This document shows positions 20,790-30,656 of a stretch of 64,000 nucleotides of DNA, in pieces. The stretch is from assembly GCA_024372495.1 (NCBI GenBank), contig CP099977.1, positions 2,418,001-2,482,000 of the forward strand. Reading direction: 5' to 3'. Every line of letters starts with the position of its first letter. Position 1 is the stretch's first letter. This stretch comes from Pseudarthrobacter sp. Fe7. Lineage in GTDB: Bacteria > Actinomycetota > Actinomycetes > Actinomycetales > Micrococcaceae. A program made the translations under genes and the position numbers. The notes below the pieces were generated by a model that searched no databases, was not told the origin of the DNA, and saw nothing but the letters and a program-made list of their open reading frames with translations.

Positions 20790-20959
20790 GAAGGACCAAT
20801 CAGGTATCGGCGTTCCCACTCAGTCCCGGGCGGACGGACCGGCGGCACCCCCGGCCGCCTTCCGTCCGCCCGCCAACGGCCGCTTTCCCTGCAGGGCGGC
20901 ACGATCCTCACCGCCGGTCACGGGGACGGCGCCTGCCGGCAGCATGGCAGAATGACACC

Positions 20960-21520
20960 ATGCGTCCCACCCCTTTCCGCCGGCAGAAAAACCGGGCCTG
21001 TGCAGCACTGGCCGGTGCCCTCCTGGCCACCCTCTTGTCAGGGTGTTCAGGCGGCCCTTCCGTAAGCCAGCCAGCCGGGGGCAGCGGTAAGGGCCCGTCA
21101 GCTCCAGCGGCGGCAGCTTCCTCGCAGGAAGCCACCGGACACGCATCGGAACCGGCACCCCCAAGCAGTGCCCCGGGCAGTGACGCGCTGGCCACTGCGT
21201 CAGGCGGCGCGTCGGCGGCAGCAGATACCGCGGCCACCGACACCATGAAGCGGACGGTAACCGACGCCTTGGCCAAACTGGCGGCAGGCACGCCAAAACC
21301 GGCCACGGGCCAGGTCAGCGACGCCCTGACCGGAGCAGGCATTGCGCCGTCAGTGCTTCAGGTCTCGCAAAGCCGGACACCCACCGGACTCGAGGCTGAC
21401 GCCATCGAGGCCGCTGTGCTGCAGGGCAAGGACTGCGTCATCGGGCAGGTGCGTGAAGGTGCAGTGACCGTCACGGTCCTTCCCGTCCTGGCCAGCGGCA
21501 AGTGCTTCGTGGGCTCCTGA
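20960..21520 (+). CDS. Probable lipoprotein, DUF6993-like
   Basis: 186 aa. Signal peptide with lipobox: ACAALAGALLATLLSGC, Cys about residue 29. A low-complexity Ala/Ser/Pro/Gly linker (residues 30-95) leads to a small C-terminal domain with two cysteines (GKDCVIGQ and SGKCFVGS) that likely form a disulfide. I recall this domain as DUF6993 in Arthrobacter relatives, at moderate certainty. Exported and membrane-tethered; function unknown. It ends about 60 bp before ettA. Confidence 0.75.
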   Translation: MRPTPFRRQKNRACAALAGALLATLLSGCSGGPSVSQPAGGSGKGPSAPAAAASSQEATGHASEPAPPSSAPGSDALATASGGASAAADTAATDTMKRTVTDALAKLAAGTPKPATGQVSDALTGAGIAPSVLQVSQSRTPTGLEADAIEAAVLQGKDCVIGQVREGAVTVTVLPVLASGKCFVGS

Positions 21521-21581
21521 CCGCGCTGACTTTCCTCCTCCAAATGTGAGATCTGCCCGCCAACCCACTAGATTTGAGAGC

Positions 21582-23264
21582 ATGGCGGAATTTATCTACA
21601 CAATGACCAAGGCCCGTAAGGCCGTTGGCGAAAAACTCATTCTTGATGACGTAAGCATGTCCTTCTTCCCGGGCGCCAAGATTGGTGTTGTGGGCCCAAA
21701 CGGTGCCGGTAAGTCCACCATCCTCAAGATCATGGCCGGGCTGGACACGCCCTCTAACGGCGAGGCCCGGCTCAGCCCCGGTTATAGTGTGGGCATCCTG
21801 CTCCAGGAGCCGCCCCTCAACGAGGAAAAGACCGTCCTGGGCAACGTCCAGGAAGGCGTCGGCGAGATCTACGGCAAGATCCAGCGCTTCAACGAGATCT
21901 CCGAGGAAATGGCCAGCCCCGATGCTGACTATGACACCCTCCTCGAGGAAATGGGCAAGCTGCAGGAAGCCATCGACGCCGCGGACGCCTGGGACCTCGA
22001 TTCCCAGCTCGAGCAGGCCATGGACGCCCTCCGCTGCCCGCCGGCCGACGCCGACGTGACCAACCTTTCCGGTGGTGAGCGCCGCCGTGTGGCGCTGTGC
22101 AAGCTGCTCCTCCAGAAGCCGGACCTGTTGCTCCTCGACGAGCCCACCAACCACCTGGACGCGGAGAGCGTCCTGTGGCTCGAGCAGCACCTCTCCAGCT
22201 ACCCGGGCGCCGTCCTCGCCGTCACCCACGACCGCTACTTCCTTGACCACGTGGCCGAATGGATCGCCGAAGTGGACCGCGGGCACCTGTACCCGTACGA
22301 AGGCAACTACTCCACCTACCTGGAGAAGAAGCGGGCCCGCCTCGAGATCCAGGGCAAGAAGGACGCCAAGCAGGCCAAGCGCCTGGCCGAGGAACTCGAG
22401 TGGGTCCGCTCCAACGCCAAGGGCCGGCAGACCAAATCGAAGGCCCGATTGGCACGCTACGAAGAAATGGCCGCGGAAGCGGACCGCACCCGCAAGCTTG
22501 ATTTCGAAGAAATCCAGATCCCGCCGGGGCCGCGCCTTGGTGGCCTGGTCCTGGAGGCCAGGAATCTCCAGAAGGGCTTCGATGAGCGTGTGCTGATCGA
22601 CGGGCTGTCCTTCAGCCTTCCCCGCAACGGCATCGTCGGCGTTATCGGTCCCAACGGTGTGGGCAAGTCCACCCTCTTCAAGACCATCGTGGGCCTGGAG
22701 CCGCTCGATGGCGGGGAGCTGAAGATCGGCGACTCCGTCAAGATCTCCTACGCCGACCAGAGCCGCGGCGGCATCGACCCCAACAAAACCCTGTGGGAGG
22801 TCGTTTCAGACGGCCTTGACTTCATTCAGGTGGGCAACGTCGAAATGCCTTCCCGTGCTTATGTGGCGGCCTTCGGTTTCAAAGGCCCGGACCAGCAGAA
22901 GAAGGCAGGCGTCCTCTCCGGTGGTGAGCGGAACCGCCTGAACCTTGCACTGACCCTCAAGCAGGGCGGAAACCTCCTGCTCCTCGACGAACCCACCAAC
23001 GACCTCGATGTCGAGACCCTGAGCAGCCTGGAAAACGCGCTGCTTGAGTTTCCGGGCTGCGCCGTGGTGGTTTCGCACGACCGGTGGTTCCTCGACCGGG
23101 TGGCCACCCACATCCTGGCCTACGAAGGTGACGACGAGAACCCCTCCAAGTGGTACTGGTTCGAGGGCAACTTCGAGTCCTACGAGGAGAACAAGGTGGA
23201 GCGCCTGGGCCCGGACGCCGCCAAGCCGCACCGCATCACCCATCGTCGCCTGACCCGCGACTAG
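21582..23264 (+). CDS. ettA: Energy-dependent translational throttle protein EttA (ABC-F ATPase)
   Basis: 560 aa from ATG 21582 (MAEFIYTMTKARKAVGEK), the usual EttA N-terminus; an upstream extension is in frame but unlike the family. Two ABC cassettes: Walker A GPNGAGKST and GPNGVGKST, signatures LSGGERRRVAL and LSGGERNRLNL, Walker B LLLLDEPTNHLD and LLLLDEPTNDLD. The P-site tRNA-interaction linker (KKRARLEIQGKKDAKQAK) lies between. No membrane segments. EttA binds the ribosomal E site and gates entry into elongation according to ATP/ADP. No frame break occurs although the gene contains CAGCTC and GAGCTG. Confidence 0.95.
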   Translation: MAEFIYTMTKARKAVGEKLILDDVSMSFFPGAKIGVVGPNGAGKSTILKIMAGLDTPSNGEARLSPGYSVGILLQEPPLNEEKTVLGNVQEGVGEIYGKIQRFNEISEEMASPDADYDTLLEEMGKLQEAIDAADAWDLDSQLEQAMDALRCPPADADVTNLSGGERRRVALCKLLLQKPDLLLLDEPTNHLDAESVLWLEQHLSSYPGAVLAVTHDRYFLDHVAEWIAEVDRGHLYPYEGNYSTYLEKKRARLEIQGKKDAKQAKRLAEELEWVRSNAKGRQTKSKARLARYEEMAAEADRTRKLDFEEIQIPPGPRLGGLVLEARNLQKGFDERVLIDGLSFSLPRNGIVGVIGPNGVGKSTLFKTIVGLEPLDGGELKIGDSVKISYADQSRGGIDPNKTLWEVVSDGLDFIQVGNVEMPSRAYVAAFGFKGPDQQKKAGVLSGGERNRLNLALTLKQGGNLLLLDEPTNDLDVETLSSLENALLEFPGCAVVVSHDRWFLDRVATHILAYEGDDENPSKWYWFEGNFESYEENKVERLGPDAAKPHRITHRRLTRD

Positions 23265-23290
23265 GCTGTGGGGCCGGCAACGGCACATTT

Positions 23291-23345
23291 GAACTGCTCC
23301 CCGGCGGTTGGGACTGAGAATTCAGTACCGTGCGGGGAGCAGTTC
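23291..23345. terminator. Long nested hairpin between ettA and the AAA gene
   Basis: GAACTGCTCCCCG (23291-23303) pairs with CGGGGAGCAGTTC (23333-23345). The 29-nt loop contains a second hairpin, ACTGA-GAAT-TCAGT. It lies between convergent genes and probably terminates both. Confidence 0.65.
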
Positions 23346-23386
23346 GCTGTTTAAAGGGATTGTCGTTGCAGGAACCGGGGAACGGT

Positions 23387-24421
23387 CTAGCCCAGCCAGC
23401 GCCACCAGCGTGGCTGCTCAGGTCCGGGCAATGGGTCCGGTTCCGGCTCCTCGCCCAGGGCCAGGGCGGCCTGGACGATGTCGTCCGCGGTGAGCGTCAT
23501 GACGGCCTCACGGTCAAGGGCGTCGAGGCTCTGCTCCTCGTCAAGCGACAGCCGCAGCGCCTGGCGGTTGAGCGCCTGCTCGAACAGCGTGCGGGCGAAC
23601 CGGGCATTTCCGGAGTCCTCGCCCGCGTGAAGCCCGGTGAGGATGCGGCGCAGCATCTGGTCCGCGCCCGGCTCGAGCGTGTACTCGTGTTGGGCCAGCA
23701 TCTGGTGGAAAATCGTTTGGAGTGCGTCGACGGAATAGTCGGGGAACGTGATTTCACGGGCGAACCGTGAGCGCAGGCCCGGGTTGGAGAGCAGGAAGGA
23801 CTCCATCAGCCGCGGGTAGCCCGCCACGATAACGACCAGGCGGTGGCGGTGGTCCTCCATCCGCTTGAGCAGGACCTCGATCGCCTCGGGGCCGAAGTCC
23901 ATCCGCCCGTCCTCCGGGGCCAGCGCGTAGGCCTCGTCGATGAACAGGACGCCGTCCAAAGCACGGCGGATCACCCGGTCAGTCTTGATGGCGGTGGCAC
24001 CGACATATTGCCCCACCAGGCCGGAGCGGTCCACCTCGACCAGGTGGCCTTTCTGGAGCAGGCCCACCGCGCGGTACATTTCGGCCAGAAGCCGCGCTAC
24101 GGTGGTCTTGCCCGTGCCCGGATTTCCGAGGAACACCAGATGCTGTGATGTGGCCACCTCCGGCAGGCCGTGCGTCTTACGGCGGGCCTGGACCTGGAGC
24201 AGTGCGACGAGGGCCCGCACCTGCTCCTTAACGGTCTCCAGTCCCACCAGCGCGTCGAGCTCGGCCCGCAGTTCGGACAGCGGACGGGCCGGTCCCGGCC
24301 GTGCACCGATGAGATCGCCGACCAGGTCGTCGACGCGTTCCGAACCGGGCAGCTTGAGTTGATCGGCCAGATGGCCGATCGTTTCGCGGAGGTCGTCGAG
24401 CGGGTGCCGGCTGGGAGCCAT
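23387..24421 (-). CDS. CbxX/CfqX-type AAA ATPase
   Basis: 344 aa. One AAA domain: Walker A FLGNPGTGKTTVARLL, pore-loop region SGLVGQYVGATAIKT, Walker B GVLFIDEAYAL, sensor 1 VVIVAGYP, arginine finger NPGLRSRFAREI. This matches CbbX/CbxX and the C-terminal AAA domain of ESX protein EccA. The N-terminal 65 residues are helical and not the TPR domain of EccA, and no ESX or RuBisCO gene lies nearby, so the target protein is unknown. It likely forms a hexameric remodelling ring. Confidence 0.87.
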   Translation of the reverse strand: MAPSRHPLDDLRETIGHLADQLKLPGSERVDDLVGDLIGARPGPARPLSELRAELDALVGLETVKEQVRALVALLQVQARRKTHGLPEVATSQHLVFLGNPGTGKTTVARLLAEMYRAVGLLQKGHLVEVDRSGLVGQYVGATAIKTDRVIRRALDGVLFIDEAYALAPEDGRMDFGPEAIEVLLKRMEDHRHRLVVIVAGYPRLMESFLLSNPGLRSRFAREITFPDYSVDALQTIFHQMLAQHEYTLEPGADQMLRRILTGLHAGEDSGNARFARTLFEQALNRQALRLSLDEEQSLDALDREAVMTLTADDIVQAALALGEEPEPDPLPGPEQPRWWRWLG

Positions 24422-24513
24422 GGATCAACTGTAGTACCTGGCAACCTACCCCGGGGGAGTTGGCCTCATCGGCACCCACTCCCTACCCCACAATCGGCGG
24501 GGCGCCGGCCCCC

Positions 24514-25434
24514 TCAGGCGCCTGCAGGTCCGGCCGGAATCCGCACCATCCCCTCCTGCGCAACCGAGGCGACGTGCTGCCCTTCACGGTTGAAGATCTT
24601 GCCGGTTGCCAGGCCGCGTGCGCCATGGGCGCTGGGGGATTCCTGGACGTAGAGCAGCCATTCGTCCACCCGTGCCGGCCGGTGCCACCACATCGCGTGG
24701 TCCAGGCTGGCGACATTCATTCCGGGCGTGATCCAGCTCAGACCGTGCCGCCGAAGAATGGACTCAAGCAGCGTGTAGTCGCTGGCGTAGGCCAGGGCCG
24801 CACGGTGCAAATTGGAGTCATCCGGCATCGGCCCGAACGTCTTCATCCAGACCGCGTTGCGCGCTACCCGAGGGCCGGCCGCCGACACGTACAGGGCCGG
24901 ATCGACGTGCCGGATGTCAAAGGGCCGCTCATACGCCCAGTGCCGCGCCACGGGGTGGTCGAACTTCCCCAGCAGGTCAGCCGTGCTGGGGAGCGATTCG
25001 GGGTCCGGGATTCCTGCCGGCATCTCCGAGGAGTGCTCGATCCCTTCGTCCTCGCCCTGGAATGAGGCGATCATGGACAGGATGGGAACGCCGTCCTGGT
25101 AGGCGTGGACGCGCCGGGCGGAGAAGGACCGGCCGTCCCGCAGCCGCTGCACCCCGAAGGTGATGGGTTTGTTGGCATCGCCGGGCCGGAGGAAGTAGCC
25201 GTGCATGGAATGGACGAACCGTTCGGGATCCACCGTCCTGATCGATGCCACCAGCGATTGCGCCAGCACCTGCCCGCCGAACACCCTGTGGTGCGGCTGC
25301 TGCTGCGAGGGGCCAAGGAAAATGTCTTCATCCGTCCGGGCGCCCTCGAGCTCACCAAGGTCCAGCAGTTCGATCAGCGATGAGGTGGGGTCTCCGCTTG
25401 GCGGGGCCAGCAGTCCGGCTTCGGCTTCAGTCAT
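24514..25434 (-). CDS. tesB: Acyl-CoA thioesterase II
   Basis: 306 aa, double hot-dog fold. Hydrolyses medium to long acyl-CoA to free fatty acid and CoA. Motifs: VFGGQVLAQSLVAS near residue 54, MHGYFLRPGDANKPI, SARRVHAYQDGVPI, and in the second half SLDHAMWWHRPARVDEWLLY with the catalytic Asp, then EGMVRI near the end. Full family length and start. Stands alone, divergent from the gene at 25499. Confidence 0.93.
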   Translation of the reverse strand: MTEAEAGLLAPPSGDPTSSLIELLDLGELEGARTDEDIFLGPSQQQPHHRVFGGQVLAQSLVASIRTVDPERFVHSMHGYFLRPGDANKPITFGVQRLRDGRSFSARRVHAYQDGVPILSMIASFQGEDEGIEHSSEMPAGIPDPESLPSTADLLGKFDHPVARHWAYERPFDIRHVDPALYVSAAGPRVARNAVWMKTFGPMPDDSNLHRAALAYASDYTLLESILRRHGLSWITPGMNVASLDHAMWWHRPARVDEWLLYVQESPSAHGARGLATGKIFNREGQHVASVAQEGMVRIPAGPAGA

Positions 25435-25498
25435 GGGACGACTCTAGACGGCGCTGCGCGAACCACTCAACCGGAGTGCAGCCGGTAGTGTTCTAGGT

Positions 25499-26158
25499 GT
25501 GTCTGAACTTCTCACCTCGTCCTTCCGTTTCGCCGATCCGCGGGATCTCGCCGACCTGAAGACCTTCGTGACCCGCGCCAAAGCCATCGACGACGGCGCC
25601 ATCCGCCTGCAGGCCGCCGGCTCCGTCCTGGCCGCGTACGTGTGCATCCTGCGGCCAAGGCTCCTCGGCGAGTCAACGCCCACCATCCTCGGCCTGCGCA
25701 CCATGGCACTGGAGGAACCGTCCGGAACGGATGTCACGGTTGCGTTGTCTTCCGTCCTGGACCGGCTGGCACGTGCGGGGGAGAACGACGTCGAACTGCC
25801 GGTTCCGCCCACCACCGTGACCGAATCCTGGACGGGAGTAGGCGTCCCACGGGGCGGATGGGAGTTGCTGGGGTCCGTCAGCGATGCCCGCCTGCGGGCG
25901 GCCGCAGAGGCGGGCATCGCCGAAGTGGCGGGGATCGTGCCGGACAAGCCGGGCGCCCTCATTGTGAACAACGCCCGCGCTGCCGTCTGGGGGCGGGAAC
26001 TGGACGACGCCGGCCTTCCGGCCGGTGCGGCCTTCGCAGCCTTCGCGCTGGGGTTCCTGGGTGACGGCGACCAGAAGCTCTACCGGGCAGGCCGCTGGTT
26101 CCGCCTCACGGGCCCGCGCGGGCACGTCCTGGCGCGGACAGGCAGCGCCCTGCTCTAG
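25499..26158 (+). CDS. Conserved hypothetical protein
   Basis: 219 aa with GTG start. Helical N-terminal half (RDLADLKTFVTRAKAIDDGA), a small central beta region, and a C-terminal segment with LYRAGRWFRLTGPRGHVLAR. No signal peptide, membrane helix or metal motif. I recognise this as the kind of soluble protein found downstream of tesB and upstream of glbO in actinobacteria, but I cannot assign a family with certainty. The coding signal is strong (third-position GC like neighbours). Confidence 0.7.
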   Translation: MSELLTSSFRFADPRDLADLKTFVTRAKAIDDGAIRLQAAGSVLAAYVCILRPRLLGESTPTILGLRTMALEEPSGTDVTVALSSVLDRLARAGENDVELPVPPTTVTESWTGVGVPRGGWELLGSVSDARLRAAAEAGIAEVAGIVPDKPGALIVNNARAAVWGRELDDAGLPAGAAFAAFALGFLGDGDQKLYRAGRWFRLTGPRGHVLARTGSALL

Positions 26159-26200
26159 GCGGGACCGCCGGGCGGGGCCACCGCCGGCCGGAAAGAGTGT

Positions 26201-26665
26201 TCAGGCCCCGGAAGGGCTGTTCACCATGGACAGCGCTGCCCGCTCCATGTAGTCCCACAGGGTTCCCTCGTAAAGCGGCGGCAGCTCAAGGGCATCCACG
26301 GCCGTGCGCATGTGGAACAGCCACCGGTCTTTTGCCTCCGGGGTGACCTTGAAGGGGATGTGCCGCATGCGCAGGCGCGGATGGCCGCGCTCCTCGCCGT
26401 AGGTAGTGGGACCGCCCCAGTACTGCTCGAGGAACATCAGGAAGCGGCGCTTCGCGGGGGCCAGGTCCTCTTCCGGATACATTGGCCGCAGCAGCGGATC
26501 GGTGGCCACGCCGTCGTAAAAGACATCGATGAGCTTGACGAAGGTGTCGTGGCCGCCCACTGCGTCGTAGAAGCTGTCGGTATAGTCCGGCTTGCTGAAG
26601 GGGTCGTTCTGCATCAGCTGGGGCCGCTGGGGATCAACAGGGCGCGGCTCAATGGGAAACGACAT
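26201..26665 (-). CDS. glbO: Group II truncated haemoglobin
   Basis: 154 aa. Haem protein binding O2 and probably scavenging NO or peroxides. Features of group II: FYDAVGGHDTFVKLIDVFYD, LRPMYPEEDLAPAKRRF, LEQYWGGP with the distal Trp/Tyr, the proximal His in RLRMRHIPFKV, and TLWDYMERAA with the G8 Trp. Starts one base after the stop of mscS, so the two are cotranscribed. The N-terminal 25 residues are Pro/Gln-rich. Confidence 0.93.
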   Translation of the reverse strand: MSFPIEPRPVDPQRPQLMQNDPFSKPDYTDSFYDAVGGHDTFVKLIDVFYDGVATDPLLRPMYPEEDLAPAKRRFLMFLEQYWGGPTTYGEERGHPRLRMRHIPFKVTPEAKDRWLFHMRTAVDALELPPLYEGTLWDYMERAALSMVNSPSGA

Positions 26666-26666
26666 G

Positions 26667-27350
26667 CTAGTCTCCGGCTTTCTGGTCGGTCTTCTTGGTC
26701 TCAACGTGCGCCGAGCCCTGGTCGGTGGTGCCGTCGTCGGACTCATGCAGCGGAACGTAGCGTCCCTGGGACCTGTTGCCCACGCGCAGGATCTCGCCGT
26801 TGCGCAGGTACCAGATCGCGCCGTCGTCCGAGCGGACCCGGGTGATCCGCAGCCCCATCGACTCCACCACGCCCACCACTTCGCTCGTTTCGATGACGTC
26901 CCCGATTCCGTACTGGTCCTCAATGGTAATGAAGATCCCGGCCAGGAAGTCGCGGATCAGCTGCTGGGCGCCGAAGCCGATGGCTACACCGAGGATGCCC
27001 ACGCTGGTCAGCAGCGGGGCAATGTTGATGTCCAGGTTCTGCAGCACGTACATGCCGGTGATAATCACCACCAGCACGCCCACGACGCTGTTGAGCAGCG
27101 AACCTATGGTTTCGGCACGCTGGACGCGCCGTTCGTGGTCCAGGGCCCGGAACGCCGGGGCCGCCCATCTGAACGTTGGCTTCTTGAAGAAGTTGCTGCC
27201 CGACGCCACCCGCTTGGTGATGCGGGAAATGATGAACGTGGCCACGAGCCACACGGCAACGCCGACGCCGAGGCTGATCACGATGCCAGGCAGGCTCACG
27301 CCGCCCGGCTGGCTGGTGGCAGGGGGAAGGATGGACAACATGCTGACCAT
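26667..27350 (-). CDS. Small mechanosensitive channel, MscS family
   Basis: 227 aa. Three hydrophobic helices at residues 20-42, about 82-104 and 106-130; the last (TM3) is the pore helix, SVGILGVAIGFGAQQLIRDFLAGIFI, followed by the beta domain IEDQYGIGDVIE and RNGEILRVGNRSQG. Releases solutes on hypo-osmotic shock. Shorter than E. coli MscS because the C-terminal domain is reduced and ends in a charged tail. The TAG stop is one base from the glbO ATG. Confidence 0.9.
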   Translation of the reverse strand: MVSMLSILPPATSQPGGVSLPGIVISLGVGVAVWLVATFIISRITKRVASGSNFFKKPTFRWAAPAFRALDHERRVQRAETIGSLLNSVVGVLVVIITGMYVLQNLDINIAPLLTSVGILGVAIGFGAQQLIRDFLAGIFITIEDQYGIGDVIETSEVVGVVESMGLRITRVRSDDGAIWYLRNGEILRVGNRSQGRYVPLHESDDGTTDQGSAHVETKKTDQKAGD

Positions 27351-27444
27351 GGGTGGAAATAGCTCCTTGCGATATTGCTCTGTTCTCTTTCAACCCTAGC
27401 GCCGTAGCGCGGAGCAATTCGCATCCTCATCCAGGGCGGGGAGG

Positions 27445-27918
27445 CTAGGCGGCCACTGTCACAGGCTGGTGCTCCACCGGAAAATTCACGCTCCGGGCAA
27501 TGAAGCAGACCTGGTTGGCCTCGTGGTGCAGGGACGCCGCCAGCCGTGCCTGCGCGGCGTCGGCCACCGTCACGTGCGGGTGCAGGGTGACCCGCTCGAA
27601 CTGGCCGCTGCCGTCCCGGTTCAGCCGCATCAGACCGGTGGCTTCGTCCCGGTAATCAGTGACCACCACACCGTGCTTCACCGCCACGTGCAGGTAGGAC
27701 AGCATGTGGCATTGGGCCAGTGCGGCCAGCAGGAGCTGTTCGGGGTTGTAACGCTCCTTGTCCCCGTGGAATGTGGGATCTGCGGAACCTTTCAAAACCG
27801 GCAGCCCGGCAATGAGCACGTCGTGGTCCCGGGAGTAGCTCCGGTAGGACGAGGTGCCGCCACCCAGGTTGCCGGTCCACTGGACCGTCAGTGAGTACCG
27901 GTGTTCGTCGATGCTCAC
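27445..27918 (-). CDS. OsmC/Ohr-like peroxiredoxin family protein
   Basis: 157 aa, GTG start overlapping the pepN stop by four bases (GTGA). Core: YNPEQLLLAALAQCHMLSYLH, which carries the first redox Cys; the second Cys is in NQVCFIARSVNFPVEHQPV. The spacing matches the YhfA/OsmC branch that reduces organic hydroperoxides. Probably cotranscribed with pepN and translated by coupling. Confidence 0.88.
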   Translation of the reverse strand: MSIDEHRYSLTVQWTGNLGGGTSSYRSYSRDHDVLIAGLPVLKGSADPTFHGDKERYNPEQLLLAALAQCHMLSYLHVAVKHGVVVTDYRDEATGLMRLNRDGSGQFERVTLHPHVTVADAAQARLAASLHHEANQVCFIARSVNFPVEHQPVTVAA

Positions 27919-30484
27919 TGGACGTCGCCGGCCGGCAGGACGTCGGCGGCGCGGGCACGCAGGGCGCGGGCCACGCCGTCGCGGTTTTCCAGCATCATCC
28001 GGCGCAGGGCGGCGCTTTCGGCCGGAAGTGACGCCAGGAATCCGTCCGTTCGGTCGATGGTGGCCTGTGTGGTCAGCAGCGCCGGATAAAGGCCGACGAC
28101 GATTTGCTGGGCCAGTGCGTGGGTGCGGGTTGCCACGATGCCCGGCACGGCTGCGAAATACTTTTCCGCGTACGGCTCCAGCAGGGAGCGGTCAAGCACC
28201 CGCATGAAACCGGTTACCGCCGATCCCTGCAGCGCGTTGGAGAGCTCGCCCTTGACCACGATGGACTCCCAGGCCGCAGCCTTTGCCTCGGGGGTGGGGA
28301 TGGCAGCCTTGGCCAGCGCCGCGGCATTCTGCCCGCTGGAGGTGTTGTCCCGCTGCAGTTCCGCGTCGATGCCGTCCTGCCCCATCCGGCCGCCGGCAAC
28401 CAGCGACGCCACCAGTTCCCAGCGCAGGTCCTGGTCAACGGTCAGGCCGTCCAGGACAACCGACCCGTCCAGCAGCCCGGAGACCCGGTCCAGGCGGGAC
28501 GCGCTGCGGGCCAGGAGCGCGAACGACTTGACGAACTGCAGTTGCGCGTCGGAGCCGCCGGGAACAGTCGAAGCCAGATCCCACAACCGGTCCACGGCTG
28601 CAACCGTTGTTGCTTCGCGGTGTTCCTCGGCCACATAGAAGTTCAGGGTGGTGGCCAGCTGGCGAAGCTGGACCAGGATGACGGAGGAATCCGTTTCCGA
28701 CGCGACGTTGGCGAGGATCAGTTCCACGTACTTCCGGGCCGGGGTTTCACCGTCGCGGGCAGCATCCCAGGCGGAATTCCAGACGAGGGTGCGGGGCAGG
28801 CTGTTCGCGAAATCCTTCAGGTGCGCGGTGGCGGTGGCCAGCGACTTCGGATCGAGCCGGACCTTGGCGTAGGCCAGGTCGTCGTCGTTGATGAGGATCA
28901 GGTCCGGCCGGGCCAGCCCGGCAAGCGCCGGCACCTCGGTGCGTTCGCCGTCGACGTCCAGTTCCTCGCGGTGCACCCGTTCAAGCTTGCCCGCGGCATC
29001 CAGGTTGTAGAAGCCAACGGCAAGCCGGTGCGGGCGGATGGTGGGCCACTCGGCTACCGCGGACTGAAGGATGGCAAAGGACCGCAGCTTTCCGTCGGAA
29101 TCCACGTCCAGGCTCGGGAGCCAGCGTGTTCACGCCCGCGGTCTCCAGCCATTGCCGGCCCCAGTCGTCCAGGTCGCGGCCGCTGGCCTTCTCCAGGCTC
29201 CACCAGGAGGTCCTGCAGGCTCCGTGTTGTGCCAGGAGTGCTTGGCGAAGTACTCCCGGACGCCGGCCATGAACTGTTCGGGTCCAACCCAGGCCACCAA
29301 TTGCCGGAGCACCGAGGCGCCCTTGGCGTAGGTGATGCCGTCGAAGTTGACCTCAACGTCCTGGAGGTCGTTGATCTCGGCGAAGATGGGGTGCGTGGTG
29401 GGCAGCTGGTCCTGGCGGTATGCCCAGGACTTTTCCACGGAGGCGAAGGTGGTCCAGGCGCTGGTGAAGGAAGTGGCTTCCACCGCGGCCAGGTGGGACA
29501 TGTATTCGGCGAAGGATTCGTTCAGCCACAAATCGTTCCACCACCGCATGGTCACCAGGTCGCCGAACCACATGTGCGCGAGCTCGTGGAGCACTGTGAT
29601 GGCGCGCCGCTCGATCTGCGCCCCCGTCACCTTGCTCCGGAACACGTAGCCTTCCAGGATGGTCACGGCCCCGGCGTTCTCCATGGCGCCGGCGTTGAAC
29701 TCCGGTACGAACAGCTGGTCGTACTTTTCGAAGGGGTACGGGCAGCCGAACTGCGCCTCGAAGAACCCAAAGCACTGCCGGGTGAGTTCGAAAATGTTGT
29801 CCGCGTCCAGGTATTGCATCAGGGACTTCCGCGCAAACACTCCCAGCGGAACAACGCGGCCGTCCGAGCTGGTGACCTCACTGCGCACGGACTCATACGG
29901 GCCGGCGATCAGGGCAGTCACGTAGGAGGACAGCCGGGGCGTCGGCGCGAACGTCCAGACGGACCGGGCGGCATCGCCGTCGGGGCCTGCGCCGGCTCAG
30001 GGGTGGGTGAGTTGGAAATGACGTCCCAGTGGGACGGCGCGGTGACGGTGAAGGCAAAGGTTGCCTTCAGGTCCGGCTGCTCGAAGACGGTGAACATCCT
30101 GCGGGAGTCGGGGACCTCGAACTGCGTGTACAGGTAGACCTCGTTGTCCACCGGATCCACGAACCGGTGGAGTCCCTCGCCGGTGTTCATGTAGGGCATG
30201 TCGGCCACCACCGTGAGTTCGTTGTGCTCCGCCAGGTCCGGCAGCTGGATCCGCACGCCGTCGGCCACGGTGGCCGGGTCAAGGGCGCGGCCGTTCAGGG
30301 TCACGCCGTGCACGGTGCGGGTGACGGCGTCGATGAAGCTGGACGATCCCGGCGATGCGGTGAATTTCACCGTTGTGGTGCTGCCAAAGACCTCTCCGCC
30401 GCGGGTCAGGTCCAGGCTGACATCGTAGGACTCAACGGTGATCAGTTCGGCGCGCTCACGGGCTTCGGCGCGCGTCAGGTTCAT
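27915..30484 (-). CDS. pepN: Aminopeptidase N (four frame breaks)
   Basis: About 855 aa once restored; M1 zinc metallopeptidase removing N-terminal residues from peptides in the cytoplasm. Motifs: substrate-anchoring GAMENAG, zinc site HELAHMWFGDLVT with downstream WLNESFAEY. C-terminal ERAP1-like helical domain (residues about 530-855). The reading frame is lost four times: a missing G near 29963 (QAP-DGDAARSVW), and extra bases at 29218-29219 (NTE-LQDLL), 29196-29197 (LVE-LEKASG) and 29111-29112 (APE-LDVDSD). The last three have the CAGGCTC form. Start ATG 30484 is supported by MNLTRAEARERAELI, the typical actinobacterial N-terminus. Confidence 0.9.
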
Positions 30485-30656
30485 GCCTGGCAAAAGAGGG
30501 CCTCCAGAAAAGTTTCGGCTGCCGGCCGGTGGTCCCGGTTCCGGCACTGTGATGCATTCTTTCATCCTTGGGGTCCTTGGCAAGTTGCGCAGCTCACAGC
30601 CAGCCCGCTCGGGACCGGGCGGTTGGCAAGGCGGCAGCAGGGGTAGCGTTAAACGC

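Noticed and set aside
28104..30137. 677-residue open frame on the plus strand
   Set aside because: Antisense to pepN; composition is not protein-like.
27915..30484. pepN and other broken genes as pseudogenes
   Set aside because: Breaks follow two technical signatures; no missense decay, and catalytic motifs are intact.
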